DNA of 64,000 bases from Aquibacillus koreensis (GTDB lineage: Bacteria; Bacillota; Bacilli; Bacillales; Amphibacillaceae), in the NCBI RefSeq assembly GCF_025154055.1, contig NZ_JAOALK010000032.1, positions 1 to 64,000 of the forward strand, in the 5' to 3' direction. This document shows positions 16,993 through 25,607 of this stretch, piece after piece. The translations under genes were made by a program, and so were the position numbers. Positions within the stretch are counted from its first letter, which is position 1; every line of letters starts with the position of its first letter. Below the pieces are notes generated by a model. It saw nothing but the letters and a program-made list of their open reading frames with translations. It was not told the origin of the DNA and made no database searches.

Positions 16993-17031
16993 AAACAAAC
17001 CATTTGGATAGGCTCCAAGTGGTTTGTTTTT
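16993..17031. terminator. Bidirectional terminator between convergent SDR and GNAT genes
   Basis: AAACAAACCA pairs with TGGTTTGTTT, with an additional TGGA/TCCA inner pair. T runs exist on both strands and it lies between two converging genes. Confidence 0.85.
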
Positions 17032-17053
17032 ATGTCAAGCTAATAACGTCGTA

Positions 17054-17509
17054 TTAGAGTTCCTTGTAAACAAACGCTCTTGTCTTTTTGAAACCTTCTT
17101 TTTTATAAAAAGTATCGGCCATGACATTCTGCACCCAGTAATCAAGCTCTATTCTTTTTATTTCGTTCTTCCTCGCTACACTATACAAAGCATCCATTAG
17201 CTTTTCACCATATCCTTTTGATCTATACCGTTCATCAATTGCGATCTGATAAAGAAGCTTAACATCTTTCCTAAAGGGATTGTGTTTATATTCTATTATT
17301 TCAGCCCATGCATACCCAACTGCATGTGAATCGTCTTGTACTAATAAAAACTTGCATGTCGGCTCTTTCATGATTTGCTGAAAGAAATATTTTATATTTT
17401 CATAATCATACGGTTTAAAGACATCAGGATACCACGAATGATGTAGATCATGGACCGATTTGTTCAAACGGGCAATCTGTTCATAATCCTTTGATTGGAT
17501 AATTTCCAT
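17054..17509 (-). CDS. GNAT family N-acetyltransferase
   Basis: The 151-aa protein of the Gcn5-related acetyltransferase fold has the acetyl-CoA loop in QIAIDERYRSKGYGEKLMDALYS (R/Q-x-x-G-x-G/A type, here RSKGYG) and the C-terminal FYKKEGFKKTRAFVYKEL. The substrate is unknown. The SD GAGGTG precedes the ATG. It is transcribed away from the locus-2 repeat region, which lies just upstream of its start. Confidence 0.87.
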   Translation of the reverse strand: MEIIQSKDYEQIARLNKSVHDLHHSWYPDVFKPYDYENIKYFFQQIMKEPTCKFLLVQDDSHAVGYAWAEIIEYKHNPFRKDVKLLYQIAIDERYRSKGYGEKLMDALYSVARKNEIKRIELDYWVQNVMADTFYKKEGFKKTRAFVYKEL

Positions 17510-17562
17510 AGGACACCTCGCTTTTGCTTCTACTTATTATAAGATTGTGTTAAAGAGTTGAT

Positions 17563-18248
17563 GGAAAATGCGTCGTAACATATATGGAAAACAAGAAATT
17601 TTACAGTGCACTAACTAACTGTCAGTGTTTGTGCTCTTCTCTAACTATAAATGACTCTCGGGTCTTATTATAGTTAATTGTGCACTTCACTTACTATAAC
17701 CACCTCTCAAAAAAGACTGAAGAGCCGATTAGTGTCCGAGGTTGTCTCAACTACGGACAAGAAAGAGAACGAAGAGCCCATTGATGTCCGAAGTTGTCTC
17801 AACTATGGACAAGAAAGAGAATGAAGAGCCGATTAGTGTCCAAGGTTAGCACAACTACGGACAAGAAAGAGAACGAAGAGCCCATTGATGTCCGAGGTTG
17901 TCTCAACTATGGACAAGAAAGAGAACGAAGAGCCTATTGATGTCCGAGGTTAGCACAACTACGGACAAGAAAGAGAACGAAGAACCGATAGTTGTCCGAG
18001 GTTAGCTCAACTACGGACAAGAAAGAGAACGAAGAGCCCATTGATGTCCGAAGTTGTCTCAACTATGGACAAGAAAGAGAACGAAGAGCCTATTGATGTC
18101 CGAGGTTAGCACAACTATGGACAAGAAAGAGAACGAAGAGCCGATTATTGTCTGTATTCTTCATTAACTTACTGTAATTAGCCCTCGGATCAAGTTATAG
18201 TCAGTGATCGTGTTCCTTGAGAATATTGGCTTACGACAGAGTTTATAC
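17563..18248. repeat. Composite repeat region bounded by inverted CGTCGTAAC motifs
   Basis: The left edge has GAAAATGCGTCGTAAC (17564-17579). The right edge has the inverse of GTATAAACTCTGTCGTAAG (18230-18248). Inside lie the 52-bp array (17719-18152) and, on each side, a related block: ACTATAA (17644) with TTATAGT 24 bp on, and ACTGTAA (18171) with TTATAGT 24 bp on. There is no coding potential. The nested symmetry suggests one non-coding element, but it could also be a build-up of separate repeats. Confidence 0.55.
17719..18152. repeat. 52-bp tandem repeat array, locus 2 (8 units plus partial)
   Basis: Units begin GAAGAGCC at 17719, 17771, 17823, 17875, 17927, 17979, 18031 and 18083, with a partial ninth at 18135. 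Each holds the palindrome TGTCCGAGGTTG-TCT-CAACTACGGACA or a close variant. In several variants CGGACA becomes TGGACA, which still pairs with TGTCCG as G-T. Confidence 0.95.
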
Positions 18249-18311
18249 ATTTTTTGCAGTACGTACTACCTCTTTTAATGAATACTTTCCATCTGCTTAG
18301 ATTATAACCCA

Positions 18312-18911
18312 TTAATGAATTTGATCAACATCATGCTTGGCAGGTTTCCACGTATAGATACTGGTTGTAATACCAACTACAAGGATGGCAACAATTGAAA
18401 GCAATAATGTATTCATTGATATTAGTAATCCCCCCACTAAGATAACAATCGAATCAATTAGAAATATAATAATTCCTACATTTATCCCGGACAAATCCGA
18501 AATAAATTGGGCAATCAAGTCTGTTCCACCAGTACTCGTTTTGACACGAAGCATGATCCCAATGCCAAGTCCAACGAATATCCCACCAATAATAGAACTA
18601 AATGGCGCATCTAGTTGAATCGGGGCGCTTCTGATCGTACGAAACAAATCAATAAAAAAAGAGGATACTAATAGACCGTGTAAGCTATTATAGAAATACG
18701 TTCTATATTTAAACCACGCAATAACGAAGATCGGGATACTTAACAAGATAATCGTAAGCCCAATTTTCATTCCCCAAATATATTTTGCAATTAGGCCAAT
18801 ACCAATCATTCCACCATCGAGGACATGATATGGTACAAAAAAGTAATTCACTCCAATTGCCAGTAAAATACTGCCTATAACAATGGCTAGTCCTTTCTTT
18901 AAAAAATACAA
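18312..18911 (-). CDS. YitT-family membrane protein, short form
   Basis: The 199-aa integral membrane protein has five to six helices. It starts MYFLKKGLAIVIGSILLAIGVNYFFVPYHVLDGGMIGIGLI and contains GGIFVGLGIGIMLRVKTSTGGTDLIAQ, the two DUF161 repeats of YitT proteins. Typical family members are about 280 aa with a C-terminal DUF2179 domain. That domain is absent here, so this is either a short subfamily member or a natural truncation. The start codon is TTG at 18911, with a weak GGTG site; the family-typical N-terminus supports it. Transport function is suspected but unproven. Confidence 0.8.
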   Translation of the reverse strand: MYFLKKGLAIVIGSILLAIGVNYFFVPYHVLDGGMIGIGLIAKYIWGMKIGLTIILLSIPIFVIAWFKYRTYFYNSLHGLLVSSFFIDLFRTIRSAPIQLDAPFSSIIGGIFVGLGIGIMLRVKTSTGGTDLIAQFISDLSGINVGIIIFLIDSIVILVGGLLISMNTLLLSIVAILVVGITTSIYTWKPAKHDVDQIH

Positions 18912-18986
18912 TACAACACCAACTTTGTTAACAGAATGTGTTGTAGATGTATATGCTTGTCTTTATGAAAGAATTAATGCAAATAA

Positions 18987-19013
18987 AAAAAAGCAAGCAC
19001 AAATGCCTGCTTC
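18987..19013 (-). terminator. Terminator of the CNNM/CBS gene
   Basis: On the minus strand AAGCAGGC pairs with GCTTGCTT (one G-T) and is followed by seven or more T residues, directly after the stop codon at 19016. Confidence 0.85.
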
Positions 19014-19015
19014 TT

Positions 19016-20254
19016 CTAATTACTTTGGTTTATTTTTTTTGTAATTTCCACTTGTGTTAACTTATTCTCCTCCACTTTCTTAATAACAAAATGTAGATGG
19101 TGGTACTCAAGATCTTCTTCCTCATCTGGTATATAGCCAAACTCCTTAAGTAAAAAACCTGCTAGTATATCCTCATCTTCAGGTATTTTTGTTTTAAACA
19201 CTTCGTTTAGTCGGCGGATTGCTAACTTCCCATGACATATGATGTGGGACTCTGTTAGTTCATCAATCAGTACATCTTCTTCTTCATCGGTCTCATCTTC
19301 TATCTCAAGCCCAATCATGGCTTCGATAATATCTTCATTAGTGATGATACCTGTTGTCCCACCATATTCATCAATAACAATAGCGAGGTGCTTTTTCTCC
19401 TTTAACATCATTTTAAAAACTTTTTCGATTGAAGCCGTTTCTGACACAAATAAAGGATCTAAATCAGCAAAATCTTTTAATTGCTTGGCAGGATTTATCG
19501 ACCATTCCAATAAGAGCTTGGAATGAAATACCCCTACAATGTGATCCATGTTATCTTTATATACTGGATATCGTGTATAGTTGTTCGATAGTACTATTTC
19601 TCTTGCTACTTCAAAGGTAGCATCAGATGGAATACCTTGAATATCAATTCGGGGTGTTTTTAGTGCATCCCTTACGTCCTTGCTATAAAAATCAATTGCA
19701 CCTTTAATATGATGCGTTTCCTCATGGTGGAATGTACCCTCTGTAAGCGCAATGTCAACCATTGTTTTTAATTCTTCTTTTGAAACAGTAGCCTCGTTTT
19801 CTTTTCCTTTGGAAAGGAATCTGATAACTGCATTTGTAAATTTCGATAAAAGAAAAGTCAGGGGTTTCGTAATAATAAGTAAAATACGTATTGCAGGAGC
19901 AACCATGTAAGCAATTTTATCTGCAAAAGTAGCTGCAATTGACTTTGGCAGTACCTCTGCAAAAATAATCAGAACAACTGTAAGTACCCCCGTCGCAATT
20001 CCAACATTAATCCCTCGATCAATGGCTACAATGGTAACAAGGGTAGGAAGCATAATATTTGATATATTGTTGCCAATTAAAATGGCAGTAATCAATTCAT
20101 TTGGATTAGATATAAGTTTTAGCAGTCGTTGTGACTTCGGATCCTCACTCTCTGCTTTGGATTGGATTTTTGTTCGATTAACAGCTGTTAAAGCTGTTTC
20201 ACTACCAGATAGAAAAAAAGACATGACTATGAAAAAAGCTATTGCAATAAACAA
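19016..20254 (-). CDS. CNNM/HlyC-CorC family membrane protein with CBS pair
   Basis: The 412-aa protein has a CNNM membrane domain (residues 1-180, with FFLSGSETALTAVNRTKI and LITAILIGNNISNI), two CBS domains (about 200-320, with TRYPVYKDNMDHIVGVFHSKLLL and LAIVIDEYGGTTGIITNEDIIEAMIG) and the C-terminal transporter-associated domain (LIDELTESHIICHGKLAIRRLNEVF). The family is linked to Mg2+ efflux or homeostasis. The true start is TTG at 20254, with a perfect TAGGAGG six bases upstream. A longer frame to 20275 would translate through that ribosome-binding site. Confidence 0.88.
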   Translation of the reverse strand: MFIAIAFFIVMSFFLSGSETALTAVNRTKIQSKAESEDPKSQRLLKLISNPNELITAILIGNNISNIMLPTLVTIVAIDRGINVGIATGVLTVVLIIFAEVLPKSIAATFADKIAYMVAPAIRILLIITKPLTFLLSKFTNAVIRFLSKGKENEATVSKEELKTMVDIALTEGTFHHEETHHIKGAIDFYSKDVRDALKTPRIDIQGIPSDATFEVAREIVLSNNYTRYPVYKDNMDHIVGVFHSKLLLEWSINPAKQLKDFADLDPLFVSETASIEKVFKMMLKEKKHLAIVIDEYGGTTGIITNEDIIEAMIGLEIEDETDEEEDVLIDELTESHIICHGKLAIRRLNEVFKTKIPEDEDILAGFLLKEFGYIPDEEEDLEYHHLHFVIKKVEENKLTQVEITKKINQSN

Positions 20255-20467
20255 TTTTTTCCTCCTATTAGACAAACGTTAACTTTCCATTATTATTTTA
20301 AGCATTTTCACTTTATTATTATACAATAATATCGTTCACTTATTTAAAACTAAATAAACCGTCAGAATGAATTTCCAGCTTAGTAACCACTAACCTCTGC
20401 TTACATATTAATTTGTTTATCATCACATACTACGAATTAATTCTTCTGTGAAACTGGAGTGGAATCA

Positions 20468-21475
20468 ATGGAACTACAACTAATTGAAGTTTATATCCCT
20501 AAGCAGTCACTTCAAAAGCTATTGGAAAAGATTGAAGAATATAGTACCATTTCTTACTGGCATACCGATCCATCGGATGACCAATCATTAGTACGAATAC
20601 TTGTAAAAAAGACACTTTCTGAAGAAATCCTAAATTTTTTAGAGATGGAAGCCAAACACGATGAGCATCTTCATGCTTTACTATATAACGTTCACACCTA
20701 TATCCCTCGAGTCGAAGATGAAGAAGATAACAATCCATCTACTAATGATAACCAAGAAAAAAAAGCTGAGCTGCTCCGTGCAAGTAGACACGAGTTATAT
20801 ACAGTTGTTCATTCCTCAAGCGAGATTACACGAAGTTTTACTTGGTTTCTATTATTATCTGCAATTGTTGCGACAGCAGGAATCATTAAAAATAGCCCTG
20901 CAATTGTCATCGGAGCAATGGTGATTGCCCCATTGATTGGACCATTTACTTCTTTAGCATTCGCTGCTATTTTAGGTGATTATAAATTAATGCGTCAAAG
21001 CGTAATCACATCACTCTACGGACTAGTAGTACCTTTATGTATTGCAGCTGCTGTAGGCTTTTTCTTAGAGTTACCAGTGGAAAGTGATGAATTCCAAGCT
21101 CGCACTCAAATTGAAATGATGGATATTGCAGTTGCTTTAGCAGCTGGAGCAGCTGGGGCATTATCTTTTATTAAAAGGGTATCAGAGGCACTTGTTGGTG
21201 TAATGGTCTCTGTAGCACTATTACCGCCTACTGTAGTGTTTGGTATGATGCTTGGTTCTAGTAATTGGACAGCATCCGTTACCCCTTTACTTCTTTTATT
21301 AGTGAATATAAGCTCCATTATTTTATCGGCTATTCTTGTATTTTGGTTCAGTGGTATTAAGCCAGTTAATTGGAAAGAAATACAGACTGCAAATACTTCA
21401 AGAAAGTTCGCGCTAATCTTTGTTAGTATGGTTGTTTTCATATTATGTATTGTTATTTATATTATTTCAATCTAA
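20468..21475 (+). CDS. TIGR00341/DUF389 family membrane protein
   Basis: The 335-aa protein has a soluble N-terminal domain (about 110 residues with an acidic linker) and five or six membrane helices including GIIKNSPAIVIGAMVIAPLIGPFTSLAFAAILGDYKLM, the DUF389 signature, and ALLPPTVVFGMMLGS. Function unknown. The start at 20468 is supported by GGAG eight bases upstream; a GTG at 20459 overlaps it. It diverges from the CNNM gene. The small YrhK-like gene follows 77 bp later. Confidence 0.85.
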   Translation: MELQLIEVYIPKQSLQKLLEKIEEYSTISYWHTDPSDDQSLVRILVKKTLSEEILNFLEMEAKHDEHLHALLYNVHTYIPRVEDEEDNNPSTNDNQEKKAELLRASRHELYTVVHSSSEITRSFTWFLLLSAIVATAGIIKNSPAIVIGAMVIAPLIGPFTSLAFAAILGDYKLMRQSVITSLYGLVVPLCIAAAVGFFLELPVESDEFQARTQIEMMDIAVALAAGAAGALSFIKRVSEALVGVMVSVALLPPTVVFGMMLGSSNWTASVTPLLLLLVNISSIILSAILVFWFSGIKPVNWKEIQTANTSRKFALIFVSMVVFILCIVIYIISI

Positions 21476-21552
21476 ATCGTTAATGTTACAGATGAGTCCT
21501 TATGTGGTATAGGTAAAAGAGTAAATCACAAACGAAAGGATGATTCATCTAG

Positions 21553-21837
21553 ATGCAGAACAGAAGAGATAATGATTATGTTGAAGTTCTACTTGGCAAA
21601 TATGATTTATTTTTCAAAAAGTCTTATCAAATCATATACAATATCAATGACTTTCTCATTGCTTTATGGTTCCTCATTGGAAGCATTTTGTTTTTTTATG
21701 AGTCCCTGAAGAACATAGGAATATGGCTCTTTGTAATTGCAAGTGTACAATACAGTATTCGACCGTTAATCAGGATAATTCATTCTATACACTTGAAAAG
21801 ATACATTCAACAAAAAGATAGAGACCACCGCGCTTAA
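21553..21837 (+). CDS. YrhK-family small membrane protein
   Basis: The 94-aa protein has two hydrophobic helices (about residues 33-50 and 56-72). The segment YDLFFKKSYQIIYNINDFLIALWFLIGSILFFYES and the terminal RPLIRIIHSIHLKRY match the YrhK-type domain. Function unknown. An AAAGGATG site lies upstream and a terminator follows at 21863. Confidence 0.75.
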   Translation: MQNRRDNDYVEVLLGKYDLFFKKSYQIIYNINDFLIALWFLIGSILFFYESLKNIGIWLFVIASVQYSIRPLIRIIHSIHLKRYIQQKDRDHRA

Positions 21838-21862
21838 CTACGTTATACTTTTGAATATAAAT

Positions 21863-21890
21863 AAACAGCATGAGTAACCATGCTGTTTTT
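21863..21890. terminator. Terminator after the YrhK-like gene
   Basis: AAACAGCATG pairs with CATGCTGTTTTT around a 6-base loop. It can act for both the upstream plus-strand gene and the converging kinase gene. Confidence 0.9.
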
Positions 21891-21927
21891 ATTTTGAAAT
21901 AGGATTATGTAGTATATAATATAAATG

Positions 21928-23199
21928 CTAAATTAATGGTAATGAAAAAGTAAATATTGTCCCTTTTCCTTCTTCACTATCGATTTCAACCGTACCACCG
22001 TGACTCTTAATAATGTTAAAAGATATAATTAATCCGAGTCCTGTTCCTTCTTTTTTAGTTGTAAAAAATGGTTGCCCTATTTTATCTATGACATCTCTTG
22101 GTATTCCTGGTCCTTCATCTTTTATTTTTAACTGGGCAAACCGATCTTTCTTACCCACTTCTACAGTTATAGTACCTTTATTCATAATTTCAATTGCATT
22201 CTTCACAACATTTATAATGACTTGTTTTATTTTCGTATCTTCACAATCAATTATCAAATCTTCTTCATGTATATTTGTTTCAATTATGATACTTTTCATA
22301 ATTGCTTGCGATTCTAACAAGATAATTACCTCATTCACTAGTTCTGCCAAATTATGGTGTTCTCTTTCTTCAGAATGTGGCTTGGCTAATAGGAGTAATT
22401 CGCTCGTAATCTGCTGAATCCGATCTAACTCTTTTTCAATAACTTGATAGTACATATCATTAAGATTATCCTCTTTTAGCAACTGAAAAAAACCTTTGAT
22501 TGTCGTTAATGGATTTCTAATCTCATGACAAATGCCTGCTGCAAATTGACCTGCAAACGTCAGTTGTTCAGATCTTAGTAATTCATTTTCCGCTCTACGT
22601 TCTAGCTTAATTTGTTCCGTAATAGAAGGGACTGACTTAGGATTATGATGAAAATAACTTGAAGGTACTAATGAATCGTCTGTCATAAAATACTCATGAA
22701 CAGTAAGTAGTTTTGTAAGAAGCGTTGCTGAGATTTCTCGACCATTATATGCACAAACGCAAAAAAATTGTTGCTTACAAATATAGTCATTACAGTCTGA
22801 TTCATATGTTAAAGTCTTTTCGGGATGACCTACCTTTACATTTCCCCATGTTCTTAACGGAATTTCATTTTGTATGTATTGATCAGCAAGGTTCGTAAAT
22901 AGGTCATAAGATTGTTCTTGATTCTCATACAGCCAATCTTCCTTCAAAAAAATTACTTGATCAATTAGATGCTTTGCTACTGCATGTTTTTTTATTCTAT
23001 CTTGCATCTGAGTAACACGGACATCAGACTCAAACACAATGATGTGTTCTTTATTTTCTAACCCTTCAACAATATAATTAAACAAGTTGTCCACATATTT
23101 TCTTTCATCATCATACACATATAAAATATGTCCACCACTAGAAAGATTATTGTGCTTCATATGAAATTTCTTCTCTAATTCTTCTTTTGACTTTACCAT
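21928..23199 (-). CDS. Soluble sensor histidine kinase with N-terminal MEDS domain
   Basis: The 423-aa kinase has no membrane segment. Residues 20-180 resemble a MEDS sensory domain (GGHILYVYDDERKYVDNLFNYIVEGL, then a Cys-containing stretch CNDYICKQQFFCVCAYNGREIS). A HisKA domain with the phospho-acceptor His in ICHEIRNPLTTIKG follows, then HATPase with NVVKNAIEIMNKG, DEGPGIP and TGLGLIISFNII. The architecture resembles sporulation-initiation kinases of bacilli, so a phosphorelay role is possible but inferred. The cysteine cluster could sense redox or metals. There is no adjacent response regulator. I start at the ATG at 23199, with AAAGGGA upstream, rather than 23235. Confidence 0.83.
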   Translation of the reverse strand: MVKSKEELEKKFHMKHNNLSSGGHILYVYDDERKYVDNLFNYIVEGLENKEHIIVFESDVRVTQMQDRIKKHAVAKHLIDQVIFLKEDWLYENQEQSYDLFTNLADQYIQNEIPLRTWGNVKVGHPEKTLTYESDCNDYICKQQFFCVCAYNGREISATLLTKLLTVHEYFMTDDSLVPSSYFHHNPKSVPSITEQIKLERRAENELLRSEQLTFAGQFAAGICHEIRNPLTTIKGFFQLLKEDNLNDMYYQVIEKELDRIQQITSELLLLAKPHSEEREHHNLAELVNEVIILLESQAIMKSIIIETNIHEEDLIIDCEDTKIKQVIINVVKNAIEIMNKGTITVEVGKKDRFAQLKIKDEGPGIPRDVIDKIGQPFFTTKKEGTGLGLIISFNIIKSHGGTVEIDSEEGKGTIFTFSLPLI

Positions 23200-23421
23200 A
23201 ATTTTTCCCTTTCGCTTCCATAAGTTTATATCCATTATAGTTTATTTATTATAACAATAATAACCACCCTAGGAAAGAAATAGAATTTAAATTTTAATAC
23301 TATTGTAATTATTTTGTTAAATAATTACCTATTTTTTACTATTAAGTACTGCTTTCATATTTTCATCAAAATTACACATACTTGTAAGTATATTGAACAT
23401 CTTTTTTAAGGAATGATTTTG

Positions 23422-23937
23422 ATGCATGTAGTTATTACCCTCTTTGTAATCTTTTCGGTTTGGCGTTGGGGTGATTGGAGAAATTGGAAAAAGTACCATA
23501 CGGTTATGCTTTATTTTGCAATCGGTAATCTTACTTATAATTTTTTAACAGCAAGCTATTTTTTATGGCGCTTAGATTCTGATTTCCTTTCCAATCACAC
23601 ACTTACAGAAATGTTGTACACCTTTATTGTTTTTCCTGGTTGTGCACTACTATTTGTAGGCAATTATCCAACTGGAAAAGTGAAGGTTCTTCGCCATTAT
23701 GTTTGGTGGATCACAATTTTTGTTGCAATAGAATGGATTATGAGCCTAACCTCTCATATTGATTATCAATATGGTTGGAGCTTAGCCTGGTCAGCTGGAT
23801 TTGATATCTTTATGTTCCCGATGCTTTGGTTATTTTATAAAAGGCCATTAATTGCTTATATCATTTCCGTGCCAATTGCCTTCTTCTTTATATGGTATTT
23901 TGATGTACCTGTTCACTTACCTGTGGAGCAAAGGTAA
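23422..23937 (+). CDS. CBO0543-family membrane protein
   Basis: The 171-aa membrane protein has five or six helices and is rich in Trp (WRWGDWRNWKKYH near the N-terminus). The pattern MLYFAIGNLTYNFLTASYFLWRL and FPGCALLFVGNYP matches the CBO0543 family of spore-former membrane proteins. Function unknown. An AAGGA site lies 9 bases before the ATG at 23422; an ATG nine bases earlier overlaps that site. Confidence 0.75.
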   Translation: MHVVITLFVIFSVWRWGDWRNWKKYHTVMLYFAIGNLTYNFLTASYFLWRLDSDFLSNHTLTEMLYTFIVFPGCALLFVGNYPTGKVKVLRHYVWWITIFVAIEWIMSLTSHIDYQYGWSLAWSAGFDIFMFPMLWLFYKRPLIAYIISVPIAFFFIWYFDVPVHLPVEQR

Positions 23938-23990
23938 CTGTCACACTTTTTTTATACTTACATATGTTGCTACTACATATTTCATGTTAT

Positions 23991-24016
23991 CATATGAATA
24001 TATGAACATATGAGTA
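23991..24016. promoter_or_regulatory. Putative ArsR/CzrA operator upstream of czcD
   Basis: CATATGAATATATGAACATATG contains repeated ATATGAA half-sites in inverted and direct arrangement, like the AT-rich 12-2-12 operators bound by ArsR/SmtB-family zinc repressors. It overlaps the expected promoter just upstream of the czcD ribosome-binding site. The second gene encodes such a repressor, so autoregulation is likely (inference). Confidence 0.5.
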
Positions 24017-24032
24017 TAATGAGGTGATATTT

Positions 24033-24953
24033 TTGGGGCATGAACATAGTCATGATCACCACCATGGTCATAATCATCACCATGGTGCCAATAAAAAAGC
24101 TTTATTCATTAGCTTTATTCTAATTGCTTCTTTCATGGTTGTTGAAGTAATTGGTGGCCTTGTAACAAATAGCTTAGCATTATTATCGGATGCAGGGCAT
24201 ATGTTAAGTGATGCGGCTGCATTAGGGTTAAGCCTGCTAGCTATAAAAATTGGCGAAAAGGCTTCCTCGTCTACAAAGACATTTGGGTACAAACGTTTGG
24301 AGATATTAGCCGCCTTTATTAATGGCCTAACATTACTTGCTATTTCCCTATATATTTTTTGGGAAGCATACCATCGTTTCTTAGAACCACCAAATGTTAG
24401 TGGCGGAATGTTATTCATTGCTATTATAGGTCTGATTGTTAACATTGTTGTTGCATGGATCTTAATGCAAGGAGATACGCATGGAAATTTAAATATGCGC
24501 AGTGCGTTTCTCCACGTTATGGGTGACTTATTAGGATCTGTTGGTGCAATTATAGCCGGACTATTAATCATATTCCTAGGTTGGAACATTGCAGACCCAA
24601 TTGCAAGTGTCATCGTTGCTATTCTTATTTTAATAAGTGGATGGCGTGTAACCAAAGACTCTTTTCATGTGTTGATGGAAGGAAAACCTAGTCATATTGA
24701 TCTTAAAGTAGTAGAAGAGAAACTCCTTTCCTTCCCAGGGGTGAAAAACGTCCATGACTTACACATATGGACAATTACTTCCGACTTTCCAACATTAAGT
24801 TGTCATCTAGTAGTGAAAGAAAATATAAATCGTGATGACCTTTTACATGAAATATCACATGTTTTGCAGGATGAATTTCATTTAAAACATACAACGATTC
24901 AAATGGAAGGCGAAACATCGAAAATTCAAGAGCATGAACAGTCATGTAACTAG
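24033..24953 (+). CDS. czcD: Cation diffusion facilitator, zinc/cadmium/cobalt efflux
   Basis: The 306-aa CDF transporter has a His-rich N-terminus (GHEHSHDHHHGHNHHHG), six membrane helices and a cytoplasmic metal-binding domain (about residues 215-300). The transport-site motifs are in helix 2 (SDAGHMLSDAA) and helix 5 (HVMGDLLGS), each an HxxxD pair as in zinc exporters. It exchanges Zn2+ or related ions for protons. I start at TTG (24033), giving MGHEHSHD, because GAGGTG lies six bases upstream; a GTG at 24024 overlaps that site. It is co-transcribed with czrA, 20 bp downstream. Confidence 0.92.
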   Translation: MGHEHSHDHHHGHNHHHGANKKALFISFILIASFMVVEVIGGLVTNSLALLSDAGHMLSDAAALGLSLLAIKIGEKASSSTKTFGYKRLEILAAFINGLTLLAISLYIFWEAYHRFLEPPNVSGGMLFIAIIGLIVNIVVAWILMQGDTHGNLNMRSAFLHVMGDLLGSVGAIIAGLLIIFLGWNIADPIASVIVAILILISGWRVTKDSFHVLMEGKPSHIDLKVVEEKLLSFPGVKNVHDLHIWTITSDFPTLSCHLVVKENINRDDLLHEISHVLQDEFHLKHTTIQMEGETSKIQEHEQSCN

Positions 24954-24973
24954 ATATAAAGGGGAAGTAAACA

Positions 24974-25294
24974 ATGGTTGAGGAACTGAATAATCCAGAA
25001 TATAAGGAACTTGATGAAGAAACTTTATTTATCGTTTCGCAAACGTTCAAAGCATTAGCAGATCCGACTAGAATTCGAATCCTTCATTTACTTTTTGAAG
25101 GGGAATTTTCGGTGAATGATATTTCAGAAACTCTTCAACTGAGACAGTCAAATGTATCACATCAATTACGATTTCTAAAAAATCTCAGGCTGGTGAAATA
25201 TAGACGCGATGGAAAATCGATCTATTATTCACAAGACGATGAACACGTAATGCATATACTACAACAAACGATTAACCACGCATTGCATTATTAG
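24974..25294 (+). CDS. czrA: ArsR/SmtB-family zinc-responsive repressor
   Basis: The 106-aa winged-helix regulator has the recognition helix in [19 protein letters not shown]. The C-terminal alpha-5 metal site has Asp89-x-His91 and His102-x2-His105, exactly the D-x-H-x10-H-x2-H spacing of CzrA/SmtB, which binds Zn2+ or Co2+ at the dimer interface and then leaves DNA. The first-site CxC motif of cadmium sensors is absent. It would control its own operon with czcD. Confidence 0.92.
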   Translation: MVEELNNPEYKELDEETLFIVSQTFKALADPTRIRILHLLFEGEFSVNDISETLQLRQSNVSHQLRFLKNLRLVKYRRDGKSIYYSQDDEHVMHILQQTINHALHY

Positions 25295-25353
25295 TCTTCT
25301 TTTTAGGGTGTCAGACTTGATAGAAAGTATCTAATTCCATTAAAGAATGTAGG

Positions 25354-25398
25354 TTGAGGCAGTGCCCAATGATAACGGGTGCTGCCTCATTCTATTTT
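25354..25398 (+). terminator. Terminator of czcD-czrA
   Basis: TGAGGCAG-T-GCCC pairs with GGGT-G-CTGCCTCA, 60 bp past czrA, followed by a weak T tract. Confidence 0.65.
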
Positions 25399-25445
25399 GT
25401 ATAACTTTTTCATGGGATGTTTACTTTTTTTATTTGACCGTAACT

Positions 25446-25607
25446 GTTTCTGACTTCTATTTGCTTATGCTTGTTCTTCTTGTCCGATTTCAGGGCTGAT
25501 TCTGACTTCTATTGGCTTATGCTTGCTCTCCTTGTCCGAATTCAGGACTGATTCTGACTTCTATTGACTTACGCTTGCTCTCCTCGTCCGAATTCAGGGC
25601 TGATTCT
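25446..25607. repeat. 52-bp tandem repeat array, locus 3 (3 units plus partial)
   Basis: Units start at 25446 (degenerate), 25498 and 25550, with GATTCT of a fourth at 25602. Each has TTCTGACT at the unit start and TGTCCGAAT (CGTCCGAAT in one) at unit positions 36-44, the same phase as locus 1, while the filler sequence differs. The end runs into TATAAATACGCAGTCTTAAC, a degenerate form of the boundary motif seen at 55626-55644. Confidence 0.9.

Noticed and set aside
17719-18152. CRISPR array
   Set aside because: Units are contiguous and nearly identical over all 52 bp with no unique spacers, and no cas genes are present.
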